Position numbers and translations under genes: made by a program. A DNA stretch of 62,140 nt. Origin: Sanguibacter inulinus (lineage in GTDB: Bacteria; Actinomycetota; Actinomycetes; Actinomycetales; Cellulomonadaceae). The stretch spans positions 1-62,140 of the forward strand of contig NZ_JACBYE010000024.1 in assembly GCF_013415325.1 (NCBI RefSeq), given 5' to 3'. The notes beneath the pieces are model-generated. The model saw nothing but the letters and a program-made list of their open reading frames with translations. It made no database searches and was not told the origin of the DNA. Shown piece by piece: positions 1 to 7,449 of the stretch (position 1 is its first letter; every line of letters starts with the position of its first letter).

Positions 1-1134
1 GTCCTGCTTGCCGCCGAACACGATCTCGTCCCAGCTGGGCACCTTCGAGCGACCACGGCGGGTCGGGCGGGCCGGGGTCTTCTCGGCGGCAGGCTCGGCC
101 TCGGGTGCCTCGGCGGGTGTCTCGGTCTCGGCTGCCTCGTCGGCGGTGCTCTCAGCGTCGTCGACAGGCATCGACAGCGGGGGGAGCGCGTAGACGCGGG
201 CCTCCAGCAGGCCTGTCCCCGGCTCGGCGGGGTGCGCTCCGGGCACGTCGCCGACCGGCAGGTCGTCGTCGTGGTCGGCGAAGGCCGTCGCCGGGCCGAA
301 GCCCTCGAACAGCGCCTCGTCCTCACCGAGCTCGAGCTGCTGACGGACACCACGGCGGCCCTGGAGGTCGTCGAGGATCGCGGCGGTCTGGTCCAGCTCG
401 CTCGGCGTCTCCGGAGCCTGGGGCTCGGAGGGGCGCAGCAGCCTCGGGTCCAGGTCGACGGCGTCGAGGACCGGACGGACCGAGCCGTCGGACTCGAGGT
501 CGTACACGGACGAGCGCACCGACGCGAGGTGGCGGCGCGGGATCGGCTCGTCGGCGATCTCGGTCTCCGAGAGCCAGCGGGCCTCGTCCTCGAGGGCGTG
601 CAAGGAGCGTGCGGGCGGGTCGAAGGTCCAGCGGGCGAGGCGATCCTGACCGCCGACGCTGAAGGCGACCGACACGATCCAGCCGTGGCCGTCGGGACGC
701 GAGGCGTCCCACTCGAGCTCCGAGGTCTCGACGCCGCGGGCCGCGAGCCTGTCGGTCACGAGGTCGCCGAGGCTCGGCGAGCTGTTGTCACGGCCCACCC
801 GGGTCGCAGCGGCCTGCTGCGCGATGAACTGGCGCTCGGCGAGCACGGGGCCCTCGTAGCGGCGCACCTGCGCGACGGTGATCCCCGACTCGGCCGCGAT
901 CTCCTCGGCGGTCAGCCCAGAACGGACCCGAGCCTGGATCTCGCGCGGGGCGAGGAATCCCTGCTCCTGCGTCTTGAGGTGCTCCAGACGCGAGCGGTCG
1001 CGTCGCACCGCCGCGCGCAAGCCGTCGGTGATCGCCAGACGGAACGTCTCGCCCCCGGGGCGCGACAGCACGAGGTGCTCCCCGTCGTCGTGCAGCCCGA
1101 CGAGTCGCAGCTCACCTGCATCCTGCTCAGCCAT
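1..1134 (-). CDS. sepH: Cell-division regulator SepH (DUF3071), C-terminus cut by window edge
   Basis: SepH acts in the cytoplasm at the division site, where it stimulates FtsZ assembly in actinobacteria. The visible 378 codons start with MAEQDAGELRLVGLHDDGEH, typical of the DUF3071 N-terminal domain. A helix-turn-helix lies at about residues 72-92 (LTAEEIAAESGITVAQVRRY). An acidic, Ala/Pro-rich linker follows, and near the edge there is a basic patch (TRRGRSKVPSWDEIVFG) resembling the conserved C-terminal FtsZ-interacting tail, so little is missing. The start is ATG with a strong AGGAGG ribosome site five bases upstream. It diverges from the suhB-like gene. The call rests on recognising the family; the missing end is not visible. 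Confidence 0.9.
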   Translation of the reverse strand, partial: MAEQDAGELRLVGLHDDGEHLVLSRPGGETFRLAITDGLRAAVRRDRSRLEHLKTQEQGFLAPREIQARVRSGLTAEEIAAESGITVAQVRRYEGPVLAERQFIAQQAAATRVGRDNSSPSLGDLVTDRLAARGVETSELEWDASRPDGHGWIVSVAFSVGGQDRLARWTFDPPARSLHALEDEARWLSETEIADEPIPRRHLASVRSSVYDLESDGSVRPVLDAVDLDPRLLRPSEPQAPETPSELDQTAAILDDLQGRRGVRQQLELGEDEALFEGFGPATAFADHDDDLPVGDVPGAHPAEPGTGLLEARVYALPPLSMPVDDAESTADEAAETETPAEAPEAEPAAEKTPARPTRRGRSKVPSWDEIVFGGKQD

Positions 1135-1145
1135 TGGTCCTCCTG

Positions 1146-1163
1146 TGGCACCTGAAGGTGCCA
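1146..1163 (-). promoter_or_regulatory. Palindrome/hairpin abutting the sepH ribosome site
   Basis: TGGCACCT-GA-AGGTGCCA is a perfect 8-bp inverted repeat. In the sepH transcript it would form a stable hairpin ending two bases before the AGGAGG Shine-Dalgarno sequence (complement of 1138-1143). A third, near-identical half-site (TGCCACCT) follows at 1167-1174. It could be a DNA operator or an RNA structure controlling sepH translation; the sequence cannot decide which. Confidence 0.5.
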
Positions 1164-1246
1164 GCGTGCCACCTCTTCACCCCGCACCCGCGCACCCGGG
1201 TCGGTGTGCCGCGGCACCAGATTGTCACGTCGGGCAGGATGAGGTC

Positions 1247-2104
1247 ATGACCTCTCCTGCCGCTCCTGCCTCTGCTCCAGTCCCCGACGCCGCGCTCGTC
1301 AGCGAGCTGCGCCGTCTCGCCGAGCGGGTCGCTGCCGAGGCGGCCGACCTCGTCCGGACCACCAGCCCGGCCCGCGTCGAGGTCGCCGCGACCAAGTCCT
1401 CGCCCGTCGACGTCGTCACGGCGATGGACGCCGCCTCCGAGGCGCTGCTGCGCCGGCTGATCCTCGAGGCCCGCCCCGACGACGCGATCTTGGGAGAGGA
1501 AGACGGTCACGTCGCCGGGACGAGCGGGTTGACGTGGGTCGTCGACCCGATCGACGGCACCGTCAATTACCTCTACGGCATCCCGGCCTACGCGGTGTCG
1601 GTCGCGGTGGTCGCCGGGTCGGGCGACCCCGAGGAGTGGGAGGCCCTCGCCGGGTGCGTCGTGCGCGTCCCGGACGGTCGCTCGTGGTCCGCGGGGAGGG
1701 GCGAGGGCGCGACGGTCGACGGCGAGCCGATCCACGTCAACGAGCCGACAGACCTCTCGCTGAGCCTGGTCGGCACGGGCTTCGGGTACGCCTCAGAACG
1801 CCGGGCCGCCCAGGCGCAGGTGCTCACGCAGGTCCTGCCCAGGGTGCGCGACATCCGGCGGATCGGGTCTGCCGCCCTCGATCTCTGCATGGTCGCGGAG
1901 GGGCAGCTCGACCTCGTGTACGAGCGCGGGCTGAACCCGTGGGACATGGCCGCCGGTGCACTGCTGGTGACCGAGGCGGGCGGGACCGTGTCGGGTCTGC
2001 GGGGACGTGGCGCGAGCCCGGACATGACAGTCGCCGGGCCTGGCCCGTCGGTCGACGCGCTGGTCACGCTGCTCACCGGGCTGGACGCCGACAGCGGCGC
2101 CTGA
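1247..2104 (+). CDS. suhB: Inositol monophosphatase family protein (SuhB-like)
   Basis: This is a 285-residue Mg-dependent phosphatase of the inositol monophosphatase superfamily, probably removing phosphate from myo-inositol-1-phosphate or a related sugar phosphate. Metal-binding motifs are intact: GEED at 83-86, WVVDPIDGTVNY at 97-108 and the second signature NPWDMAAGALLVTEAGG at 230-246. Length is normal for the family. I chose the ATG at 1247 because the open frame further upstream runs through the divergent sepH region and lacks family homology. The position beside DUF4193 and dut parallels mycobacterial Rv2701c (suhB). Substrate specificity within the family (inositol-P, histidinol-P, PAP) cannot be fixed from motifs alone. 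Confidence 0.85.
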   Translation: MTSPAAPASAPVPDAALVSELRRLAERVAAEAADLVRTTSPARVEVAATKSSPVDVVTAMDAASEALLRRLILEARPDDAILGEEDGHVAGTSGLTWVVDPIDGTVNYLYGIPAYAVSVAVVAGSGDPEEWEALAGCVVRVPDGRSWSAGRGEGATVDGEPIHVNEPTDLSLSLVGTGFGYASERRAAQAQVLTQVLPRVRDIRRIGSAALDLCMVAEGQLDLVYERGLNPWDMAAGALLVTEAGGTVSGLRGRGASPDMTVAGPGPSVDALVTLLTGLDADSGA

Positions 2105-2332
2105 GGGTGGACCGAGGGGGGTCTCCGGTGCACTAGGGTGGGCGGCTCCACCCCGCTCCGAGCGTCCGCGCCCGGGTCCGTCGCGTGCCGACGCGGGTGG
2201 AGATCTCGACGTGAGGTGCGCTGCGCCCGGAAATGATGGACAATCCCATCGCCACCCGGGAACAACCGGGCGGGCGCGAGCATTACAGCACTAGCAATCC
2301 CGGAGCACCAGCACTGAGTTGCGACACACCGA

Positions 2333-2348
2333 GTGACGTGCGAGTCAC
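2333..2348. promoter_or_regulatory. Inverted repeat in the 288-base suhB-DUF4193 gap
   Basis: The gap between 2105 and 2392 holds no credible gene. It contains GTGAC-N6-GTCAC at 2333-2348, about 45 bases before the DUF4193 start. The half-site spacing equals GTGA-N8-TCAC, so it is not a standard CRP/FNR box. It may be an operator, with low certainty. Confidence 0.25.
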
Positions 2349-2392
2349 CTCGGCGACCACCGATACATCTGCACTGGAGTGTGAGCCCACAC

Positions 2393-2692
2393 ATGGCAAC
2401 TGACTACGACGCCCCCCGCAAGACAGAGGAAGACCTCAGCGAGGACTCGCTCGAAGAGCTCAAGGCGCGTCGTTCCGACAAGAGCTCAGGCGTTGTCGAC
2501 GAGGACGAGACGGAAGCGGCCGAAGGCTTCGAGCTTCCCGGTGCCGACCTCTCGGGCGAAGAGCTCTCCGTCCGGGTGCTCCCGCGCCAGGCTGACGAGT
2601 TCACCTGCGCGAGCTGCTTCCTCGTCCACCACCGCAGCCAGCTGGCCAGCGAGAAGAACGGCCAGCAGATCTGCTCGGAGTGCGCTGCCTGA
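2393..2692 (+). CDS. DUF4193 zinc-ribbon-like protein
   Basis: This is a 99-residue acidic protein, MATDYDAPRKTEEDLSEDSL at the start, matching the DUF4193 family found throughout Actinobacteria (mycobacterial Rv2699c type). The first 70 residues are highly charged and probably disordered. The C-terminal third carries four cysteines, C72-x2-C75 and C94-x2-C97, arranged as a zinc ribbon. The architecture recalls small RNA-polymerase- or ribosome-binding proteins such as DksA/TraR, but no function is established here. It converges on the DUF3093 gene with a 51-base gap. The start is the only ATG placing the conserved MATDYDAPR at the N-terminus. Confidence 0.88.
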   Translation: MATDYDAPRKTEEDLSEDSLEELKARRSDKSSGVVDEDETEAAEGFELPGADLSGEELSVRVLPRQADEFTCASCFLVHHRSQLASEKNGQQICSECAA

Positions 2693-2743
2693 CACCGTCG
2701 GACTCGCACTCATGCTCGACAGGGCGGCTGCGTCTGGTCCAGG

Positions 2744-3334
2744 TCACCCCTGGGCCGTGACGGCAGCCGCCAGGTCGTCTGGCCTCCGGGTCGAGACGAC
2801 CCAGAACGGCGTCGGGTCGGCAGGGTCGACCACGTCCGCCCGGATCGCACCACCGGTCCACGTCCGCAGGCACGCGAAGGCGCGTGCGTCCCACCCGGTC
2901 CCCATCTGCTCCCGGACCCCCTCGCGGTCGAGCGTCACGACGTCGGCCAGCAGGCTCGTCGGGATCTCGGTACCGCCAGCGCGCAGGACCCCGTCGCGGA
3001 CCTCGACGACAGGGGCTGTCCACCACGCGACCGTGCAGCCGACGACCAGAGTCACGACAGCTGTGACCACGGCGGCGACAGGCCCGGCGACGGTCAGCGC
3101 GACACCGAGGACCAGCGCGAAGGACACGATGCCGAACCACCCGGCGAGGCTGGGCAGGAGACGCTCGGAGTGCAGCACGCCCGAGGCCGGCCTGGAGCCC
3201 CCCGTCGGGCCCGACGAGGCTGCGTGCGCAGGCGCTGCGGCAGGTGCCGGCAGGCCACCTGCGGGGCTCGCGGGGGAGCGCGGGCTGCTCTCGGGGCGGT
3301 CGGCGTGGGGCTCGTGCGACGGTGCTGAGGTCAT
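2744..3334 (-). CDS. DUF3093 membrane protein
   Basis: This 196-residue protein matches the actinobacterial DUF3093 family (Rv2698 type), of unknown function. The N-terminal 60 residues are Pro/Ala/Ser-rich and low in complexity. Then come the conserved HSERLLPSL stretch and two closely spaced hydrophobic helices (GIVSFALVLGVALTVAGPVA and the following VVTAVVTLVVGCTVAWW). A soluble C-terminal domain with the family signatures VEVRDGVLRAGG and HTGW-like GTGWDARAFACLRTW follows. It is divergent from dut across 88 bases, a pairing conserved in many actinobacteria. I placed the start at the ATG of MTSAPSHEPH because the longer frame runs into the dut promoter region. Confidence 0.85.
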   Translation of the reverse strand: MTSAPSHEPHADRPESSPRSPASPAGGLPAPAAAPAHAASSGPTGGSRPASGVLHSERLLPSLAGWFGIVSFALVLGVALTVAGPVAAVVTAVVTLVVGCTVAWWTAPVVEVRDGVLRAGGTEIPTSLLADVVTLDREGVREQMGTGWDARAFACLRTWTGGAIRADVVDPADPTPFWVVSTRRPDDLAAAVTAQG

Positions 3335-3408
3335 GCCTCCATCATCGCAGGCGTGCTGTGCCCGCAGTCCTCGTCCACAGGGTCGTCGTGCGCGCCTCCG
3401 CGAGCCGT

Positions 3409-3414
3409 TAGAGT
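3409..3414 (+). promoter_or_regulatory. -10 box of dut (leaderless)
   Basis: TAGAGT lies eight bases before the GTG start of dut and no Shine-Dalgarno sequence intervenes. The expected transcription start coincides with or nearly touches the GTG, so a leaderless mRNA is inferred. No -35 consensus is visible. Confidence 0.6.
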
Positions 3415-3422
3415 CACCTACC

Positions 3423-3896
3423 GTGACTACGCAGAAACCCGAGGTCCTCATCACCCTGCTCGACGACGGGATCCCGATGCCGTCCTACGCGCACCCCGGC
3501 GACGCCGGCGCCGACCTGGTGACCCGGGTCGACGTGACGCTGGCTCCCTTCGAGAGGTCGACGGTGCCCACGGGAGTCTCGATCGCGCTGCCCGACGGCT
3601 ACGCGGCCTTCGTGCACCCGAGGTCGGGGCTCGCCGCGCGGCACGGCCTGACGATCGTCAACGCGCCCGGCACCGTCGACGCGGGCTACCGCGGCGAGAT
3701 CGCGGTGACGCTCTACAACTCCGACCCGACCGAGACGCTCACGCTGTCCAGGGGCGACAGGATCGCCCAGCTCGTGGTCCAGCAGGTCGCGCGCGCCAGG
3801 TTCGTCCAGGCGGAGCGGCTGCCCGGCTCTGCGCGCGGTGCGGGCGGGTTCGGGTCGAGCGGCGGATGGTCAGGTTCACCCTCAGCACAGAAGTAG
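3423..3896 (+). CDS. dut: Deoxyuridine 5'-triphosphate nucleotidohydrolase
   Basis: This 157-residue trimeric dUTPase converts dUTP to dUMP and pyrophosphate, keeping uracil out of DNA and feeding dTMP synthesis. All five motifs are present in order: HPGDAGADLV (about 24-33), HPRSGLAARHGLT, NAPGTVDAGYRGEI, the GDRIAQLVVQ strand and the C-terminal GAGGFGSSG arm that closes over the active site. Length and motif order are standard. The GTG start is set by the family N-terminus and by the -10 box eight bases upstream. It is divergent from DUF3093 and is followed, 131 bases on, by DUF3710. Confidence 0.97.
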   Translation: MTTQKPEVLITLLDDGIPMPSYAHPGDAGADLVTRVDVTLAPFERSTVPTGVSIALPDGYAAFVHPRSGLAARHGLTIVNAPGTVDAGYRGEIAVTLYNSDPTETLTLSRGDRIAQLVVQQVARARFVQAERLPGSARGAGGFGSSGGWSGSPSAQK

Positions 3897-3917
3897 TTCA
3901 CGCGCCGCGCTGCGGCA

Positions 3918-4003
3918 TAGTCTTGTCACAAGCAGGTCACGGCGGACCAGGATCGCGCCGACCGAGAGGTCGACGTCCCGCCGTGCCACGTGCGACGCAC
4001 GTG
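3918..4003 (+). promoter_or_regulatory. Promoter and leader hairpin before DUF3710
   Basis: A TAGTCT -10 candidate lies at 3918-3923, predicting a leader of roughly 100 bases. The leader contains a perfect hairpin, CACGTGC-GAC-GCACGTG (3987-4003), just upstream of the GAAGGAGA ribosome site at about 4013-4020. It may modulate entry into the DUF3710/OB-fold/DUF3159 operon. Confidence 0.4.
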
Positions 4004-4027
4004 CACCCATCCGAAGGAGACGAACCA

Positions 4028-4777
4028 GTGGCTCTGTTCCGACGCGGCACCAAGGGGGCTGACGCGACAGCGCAGGCTCCCGGTGCCGAGACCGAATCCG
4101 CTCCGGCACAGGACGGCGCTGCGCCGACCGCCGGCGCCGACTCGACCGGACCAGAGGGGGACGGCACCGCCGACGCCGTCGGCCCCTTCGACGTCTCCGA
4201 GGTCCCCGAGCTCGGGGCCCGTGTCGACCTCGGGGCACTCCGCGTGCCTGGTGTGGCCGGCATGGAGCTGCGCATGGAGGTCGACCAGAAGACCAACCGG
4301 GTGACCGGTGCAGGTCTCGCCCTCGAGGGGTCGGCGCTCCAGGTGCAGGCCTTCGCAGCCCCGCGCACCGACGGCATCTGGGACGAGATCCGTGCAGAGA
4401 TCGCCGACTCGATCGTCAAGCAGGGCGGGTCTGTCGACGACGTCCCCGGCCCCTTCGGCCGAGAGCTCCTCGCACGCCTGCCCGCCCGCACCCCCGACGG
4501 ACGGACCGGGCACCGTCCCGCACGCTTCATCGGGCACGACGGCCCGCGCTGGTTCCTCCGTGGTGTCATCAGCGGCAAGGCTGCGGTCGACGTCGAGGAG
4601 GCCAAGACGCTCGAGGGGCTGTTCCGGCAGATCGTCGTGGTCCGTGGGGACGACGCACGCCCGCCGCGCGACCTCCTCTCGCTCACGCTGCCCGGCAAGC
4701 GCCAGCCCGAGACGCCCGTCGCCCCGCCGACCTTCGACCCGTTGAACCGCGGTCCCGAGATCACCGAGATCCGCTGA
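4028..4777 (+). CDS. DUF3710 domain-containing protein
   Basis: This 249-residue cytoplasmic protein belongs to the DUF3710 family (Rv2696c type), of unknown biochemical role. Residues 1-55 are a low-complexity acidic/Ala segment. The conserved domain starts at about GPFDVSEVPELGARVDLGAL and includes the family stretch WDEIRAEIADSIVKQGG and the C-terminal RWFLRGVISGKAA. It is the first gene of a tightly coupled trio: its stop overlaps the next ATG by one base. The GTG start is supported by the AAGGAGA ribosome site eight bases upstream. Conserved linkage to dut suggests a nucleotide- or nucleic-acid-related role, but this is inference. Confidence 0.87.
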   Translation: MALFRRGTKGADATAQAPGAETESAPAQDGAAPTAGADSTGPEGDGTADAVGPFDVSEVPELGARVDLGALRVPGVAGMELRMEVDQKTNRVTGAGLALEGSALQVQAFAAPRTDGIWDEIRAEIADSIVKQGGSVDDVPGPFGRELLARLPARTPDGRTGHRPARFIGHDGPRWFLRGVISGKAAVDVEEAKTLEGLFRQIVVVRGDDARPPRDLLSLTLPGKRQPETPVAPPTFDPLNRGPEITEIR

Positions 4778-5145
4778 TGAGCCTGCGCACGGCGCTGCAC
4801 TCTGTGCTCGCCTCCCAGGAAGAGATCGCGGCTGTCGAAGAGCGGACCGACTCGTCCGCGCAGGTCGGCTGCATCGCCGCCGCGACGGCGGGCAACCGCG
4901 TCCAGGTCGAGCTCTCCGGAGTCATCCGCTCGGTCGTCCTGCGCCCGCGCGACGGTGTCCCTGCGCTCGAGGCCGAGCTGTACGACGGGTCGGCCTCGAT
5001 CGACCTCGTGTGGCTGGGACGCCGCCGCATCGCGGGGATCGAACCCGGTCGGCGTGCGCGCGTGTCTGGGCTGGTCTGCCAGATGGGTGACCGGGCGACC
5101 ATCTACAACCCGCGCTACGAGCTCCGGGCCCGACCCGGTGAGTGA
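4777..5145 (+). CDS. OB-fold nucleic-acid-binding protein
   Basis: This 122-residue single OB-fold protein is related to the RecG/aspartyl-tRNA synthetase anticodon-binding fold (Rv2694c type). The five-strand pattern is visible from VQVELSGVIRSVVLRPRDGV through LEAELYDGSASIDLVWLG and RARVSGLVCQMGDRATIYNP, with the conserved terminal NPRYEL. It probably binds single-stranded DNA or RNA; the partner is unknown. The ATG overlaps the DUF3710 stop by one base (TGATG), and its own last eight bases overlap the start of DUF3159, so all three are probably translationally coupled. Confidence 0.85.
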   Translation: MSLRTALHSVLASQEEIAAVEERTDSSAQVGCIAAATAGNRVQVELSGVIRSVVLRPRDGVPALEAELYDGSASIDLVWLGRRRIAGIEPGRRARVSGLVCQMGDRATIYNPRYELRARPGE

Positions 5146-5974
5146 CGGCGCGGGCCGCGCAGGAGACCCGGGCCAGGTCCCGCCGCCGGTCACCTCCCAG
5201 GCTGGGGCCGGGGACAGCTCTGGAGCCCCTGGCGCGGCGACCGCAGGAGCCGGTGTCCGCGCCCTCGCCTCAGACGACTTCTCGATGGTCGACTCGGTCG
5301 GCGGCATCCGCGGGGTCGTCGAGGCGATGGCCCCAGGGCTCGTCTTCGTGGTGCTCTACGTCGCGACCCGCGAGCTCATGCCGCCGCTCGTCGCGTCGCT
5401 GGCCGTCGCCGTGGCGGCCGTCGTCGCGCGGCTGGTCCAGCGCACGCCGGTGACCCAGGCCTTCGGAGGTCTCTTCGGTGTCGCGATCGGCGTGTTCTGG
5501 GCCTGGAGGTCCGGCGACGCCACCCAGTACTTCGCCTACGGCCTGTGGACCAACGGCGCGTACCTGGCCGTCATGCTGGTCTCGGTCGCCGTGTCGTGGC
5601 CGATCGTCGGTGTGGTCGTCGAGGCGCTCCGTGGTGGGTTCGGTGCGACGTCTCAACCGTCTCGTCAGCCTGGCCCGGTGACGGAGCAGGCTGATCAGAC
5701 GCACGACGAGCCTGTCGAGGCCACCGCCCCCGCACCCGTCTTCTCGACGGCGTGGCGCAGGGACCCTGCGCTCCTGCGCCGGTACACCCTCGCGACGTGG
5801 CTCTGGATCGGCATGTTCGCGCTGCGTCTCGCGGTCCAGATCCCGCTGTACTTCAGCTCGTCGGTGGGATGGCTGGGGACTGCTCGGCTGGTGATGGGCG
5901 TCCCGCTGTGGGCGCTGGTCCTGTGGGGGACGTGGTTGCTGGTCCGCCGACCAGCAGCGCCTGCAGCTCGGTGA
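5138..5974 (+). CDS. DUF3159 integral membrane protein
   Basis: This 278-residue membrane protein matches DUF3159 (Rv2693c type). An N-terminal hydrophilic tail of about 45 residues precedes the conserved VDSVGGIRGVVEAMAPGLVF, then several hydrophobic helices, a hydrophilic linker (residues about 175-205) and a final pair of helices near FALRLAVQIPLYF. The function is unknown; the conserved neighbourhood with TrkA-type K+ regulators hints at ion or envelope physiology. The GTG start overlaps the OB-fold gene by eight bases. The last 122 bases overlap, antisense, the 3' end of the converging TrkA gene, which is unusual. Confidence 0.82.
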   Translation: MSDGAGRAGDPGQVPPPVTSQAGAGDSSGAPGAATAGAGVRALASDDFSMVDSVGGIRGVVEAMAPGLVFVVLYVATRELMPPLVASLAVAVAAVVARLVQRTPVTQAFGGLFGVAIGVFWAWRSGDATQYFAYGLWTNGAYLAVMLVSVAVSWPIVGVVVEALRGGFGATSQPSRQPGPVTEQADQTHDEPVEATAPAPVFSTAWRRDPALLRRYTLATWLWIGMFALRLAVQIPLYFSSSVGWLGTARLVMGVPLWALVLWGTWLLVRRPAAPAAR

Positions 5975-6602
5975 GCGTCGACTCTTGACCCGTGACGATC
6001 AGCAGCTCGTCGCCAGCCTCGAGGGTGTCGTCGGCCGTCGGCGCGATCGGGAGCGTGCCCCGCACGATCGCGGCGAGCACGGTGTCCTTGGGCCACGTGA
6101 TGTCGCCGAGGCGCTGACCGGCCAGGACTGAGTCCGCCGGCAGGGTGATCTCGAGGATGTCCGCGCCGGACTGGTGGAAGGTGAAGATCTTCACGAGGTC
6201 GCCGACCGACACGGCCTCCTCGACCATCGCGGTCATGATCCGCGGGGTCGAGACGGCGACGTCCACGCCCCACGACTCGTCGAACATCCACTCGTTCTTG
6301 GGGTTGTTCACGCGAGCGACCGTGCGCGGCACGCCGAACTCGGTCTTGGCGAGCAACGAGATGACCAGGTTGGCCTTGTCGTCGCCTGTCGCCGCGACGA
6401 TGACGTCGCACTCGTCCACCTTGGCCTCGGTGAGCGTCGGCAGCTCGCAGGCGTCGGCGAGCAGCCACTCGGCCTCGGGCACCTGGGCGACACGCATCGA
6501 CGTCGGCTGGTGGTCGATGATCGTCACGTCGTGGTCGTTGGCGATGAGCTCTCGGGCGATCGACCGACCGACAGATCCTGCTCCGGCGATGACGACGCGC
6601 AT
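5853..6602 (-). CDS. TrkA-family potassium uptake regulatory protein (second of pair)
   Basis: This 249-residue cytoplasmic RCK protein gates a K+ uptake system in response to nucleotide. The N-terminal Rossmann domain opens with MRVVIAGAGSVGRSIARELI (GxGxxG), followed by the conserved ADACE, VAATGDDKANLV and ARVNNPKNEW segments. The TrkA-C domain starts around residue 135 (VKIFTFHQSGADILEITLP). It is longer than usual because of a Pro/Thr/Ser-rich tail of about 27 residues, encoded in the region overlapping DUF3159 on the other strand. Its ATG overlaps the stop of the upstream trkA by one base. It is equivalent to one member of the mycobacterial ceoB/ceoC pair. Confidence 0.92.
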   Translation of the reverse strand: MRVVIAGAGSVGRSIARELIANDHDVTIIDHQPTSMRVAQVPEAEWLLADACELPTLTEAKVDECDVIVAATGDDKANLVISLLAKTEFGVPRTVARVNNPKNEWMFDESWGVDVAVSTPRIMTAMVEEAVSVGDLVKIFTFHQSGADILEITLPADSVLAGQRLGDITWPKDTVLAAIVRGTLPIAPTADDTLEAGDELLIVTGQESTLTELQALLVGGPATTSPTGPAPTAGRPSPAEQSPAIPPTS

Positions 6603-7267
6603 CAGACCTCTACCTTCGGGGCGTGGGTGAGGATGCGCTCCATCGTGGTCGACGCATCGGTGTGGACCAGGACGTGCAAGATGTCGTTCTCCTGCAGCAC
6701 GGTCTCGGGCTGGACGATCACGCCGTCGCCGTAGCGCGTGACGAAGGCCGACTTCGCGCCGCTGGCCTCGTCGATCGCGCGGATCGAGCGGCCGTACCAG
6801 CCGGGGTGCACGTCGACCTGGGCGAGGCGGATCTGACCGGAGGGGTCTCGGTACTCGTCGGTGGCTCCCATGGGGAGCATCCGGCGGAGCATCTGGTCGG
6901 CGGTCCAGCGGACCGTCGCGACCGTCGAGATCCCCAGGCGCTGGTAGATCTCGGCCCTGTGGGGGTCGTAGATCCGGGCGACGACGTTCTCGATCCCGTA
7001 GGTCTCACGGACCACGCGGGCCGCGAGGATGTTCGAGTTGTCGCCGTCCGAGACGGCCGCAAATCCGTAGGTGTCGTCGATCCCCGCCTGGTGGAGGGTG
7101 TCGCGGTCGAACCCGAGACCTGTCACCTTCTTCCCGCCGAAGTCGGGGCTCAACCGACGGAACGCGTCAGCGTTCTGGTCGATGACCGCGACGGAGTGAC
7201 CGTTGTTCTCGAGCGACTGGGCCAGAGTGGCGCCGACGCGCCCACATCCCATGATGACGAAGTGCAC
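6602..7267 (-). CDS. TrkA-family potassium uptake regulatory protein (first of pair)
   Basis: This 221-residue RCK regulator of potassium transport begins VHFVIMGCGRVGATLAQSLE (GxGxxG nucleotide-binding loop) with the acidic VIDQNADAF at the end of the second strand. It continues with RVVRETYGIENVVARIYDP and a TrkA-C domain that starts about residue 130 (QIRLAQVDVHPGWYGRSI). The GTG at 7267 is chosen because it places the Rossmann strand at the very N-terminus, as in the family. It heads a two-gene operon and is divergent from a KimA-like permease, making a potassium cluster. No Trk/Ktr membrane subunit lies in this window. Confidence 0.92.
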   Translation of the reverse strand: MHFVIMGCGRVGATLAQSLENNGHSVAVIDQNADAFRRLSPDFGGKKVTGLGFDRDTLHQAGIDDTYGFAAVSDGDNSNILAARVVRETYGIENVVARIYDPHRAEIYQRLGISTVATVRWTADQMLRRMLPMGATDEYRDPSGQIRLAQVDVHPGWYGRSIRAIDEASGAKSAFVTRYGDGVIVQPETVLQENDILHVLVHTDASTTMERILTHAPKVEV

Positions 7268-7449
7268 AAGCCGGAACGCTACTCCAGGTTCACGCCCGTG
7301 GGTACCTGCGACGGGCCCGCGACGGCCGTGCGACGGGCCAGCAGCCCGCCTCTGTGACCGGCTGCGGAGCCGCGGGCGACTCCCTGACGGGACTGCTGAC
7401 CAGACCGTGACCGCAGATCCGTCCCCAGACCGCCAAAACGGGCCTAGCA

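Noticed and set aside
2333-2348. CRP/FNR site before DUF4193
   Set aside because: The half-sites GTGA/TCAC are eight bases apart, whereas CRP needs six and FNR a different core. Kept only as an unnamed inverted repeat.
7268-7449. c-di-AMP (ydaO) riboswitch before the KimA-like permease
   Set aside because: The 182-base gap is too GC-rich and lacks the recognisable conserved core, and the gene appears to have little or no leader.
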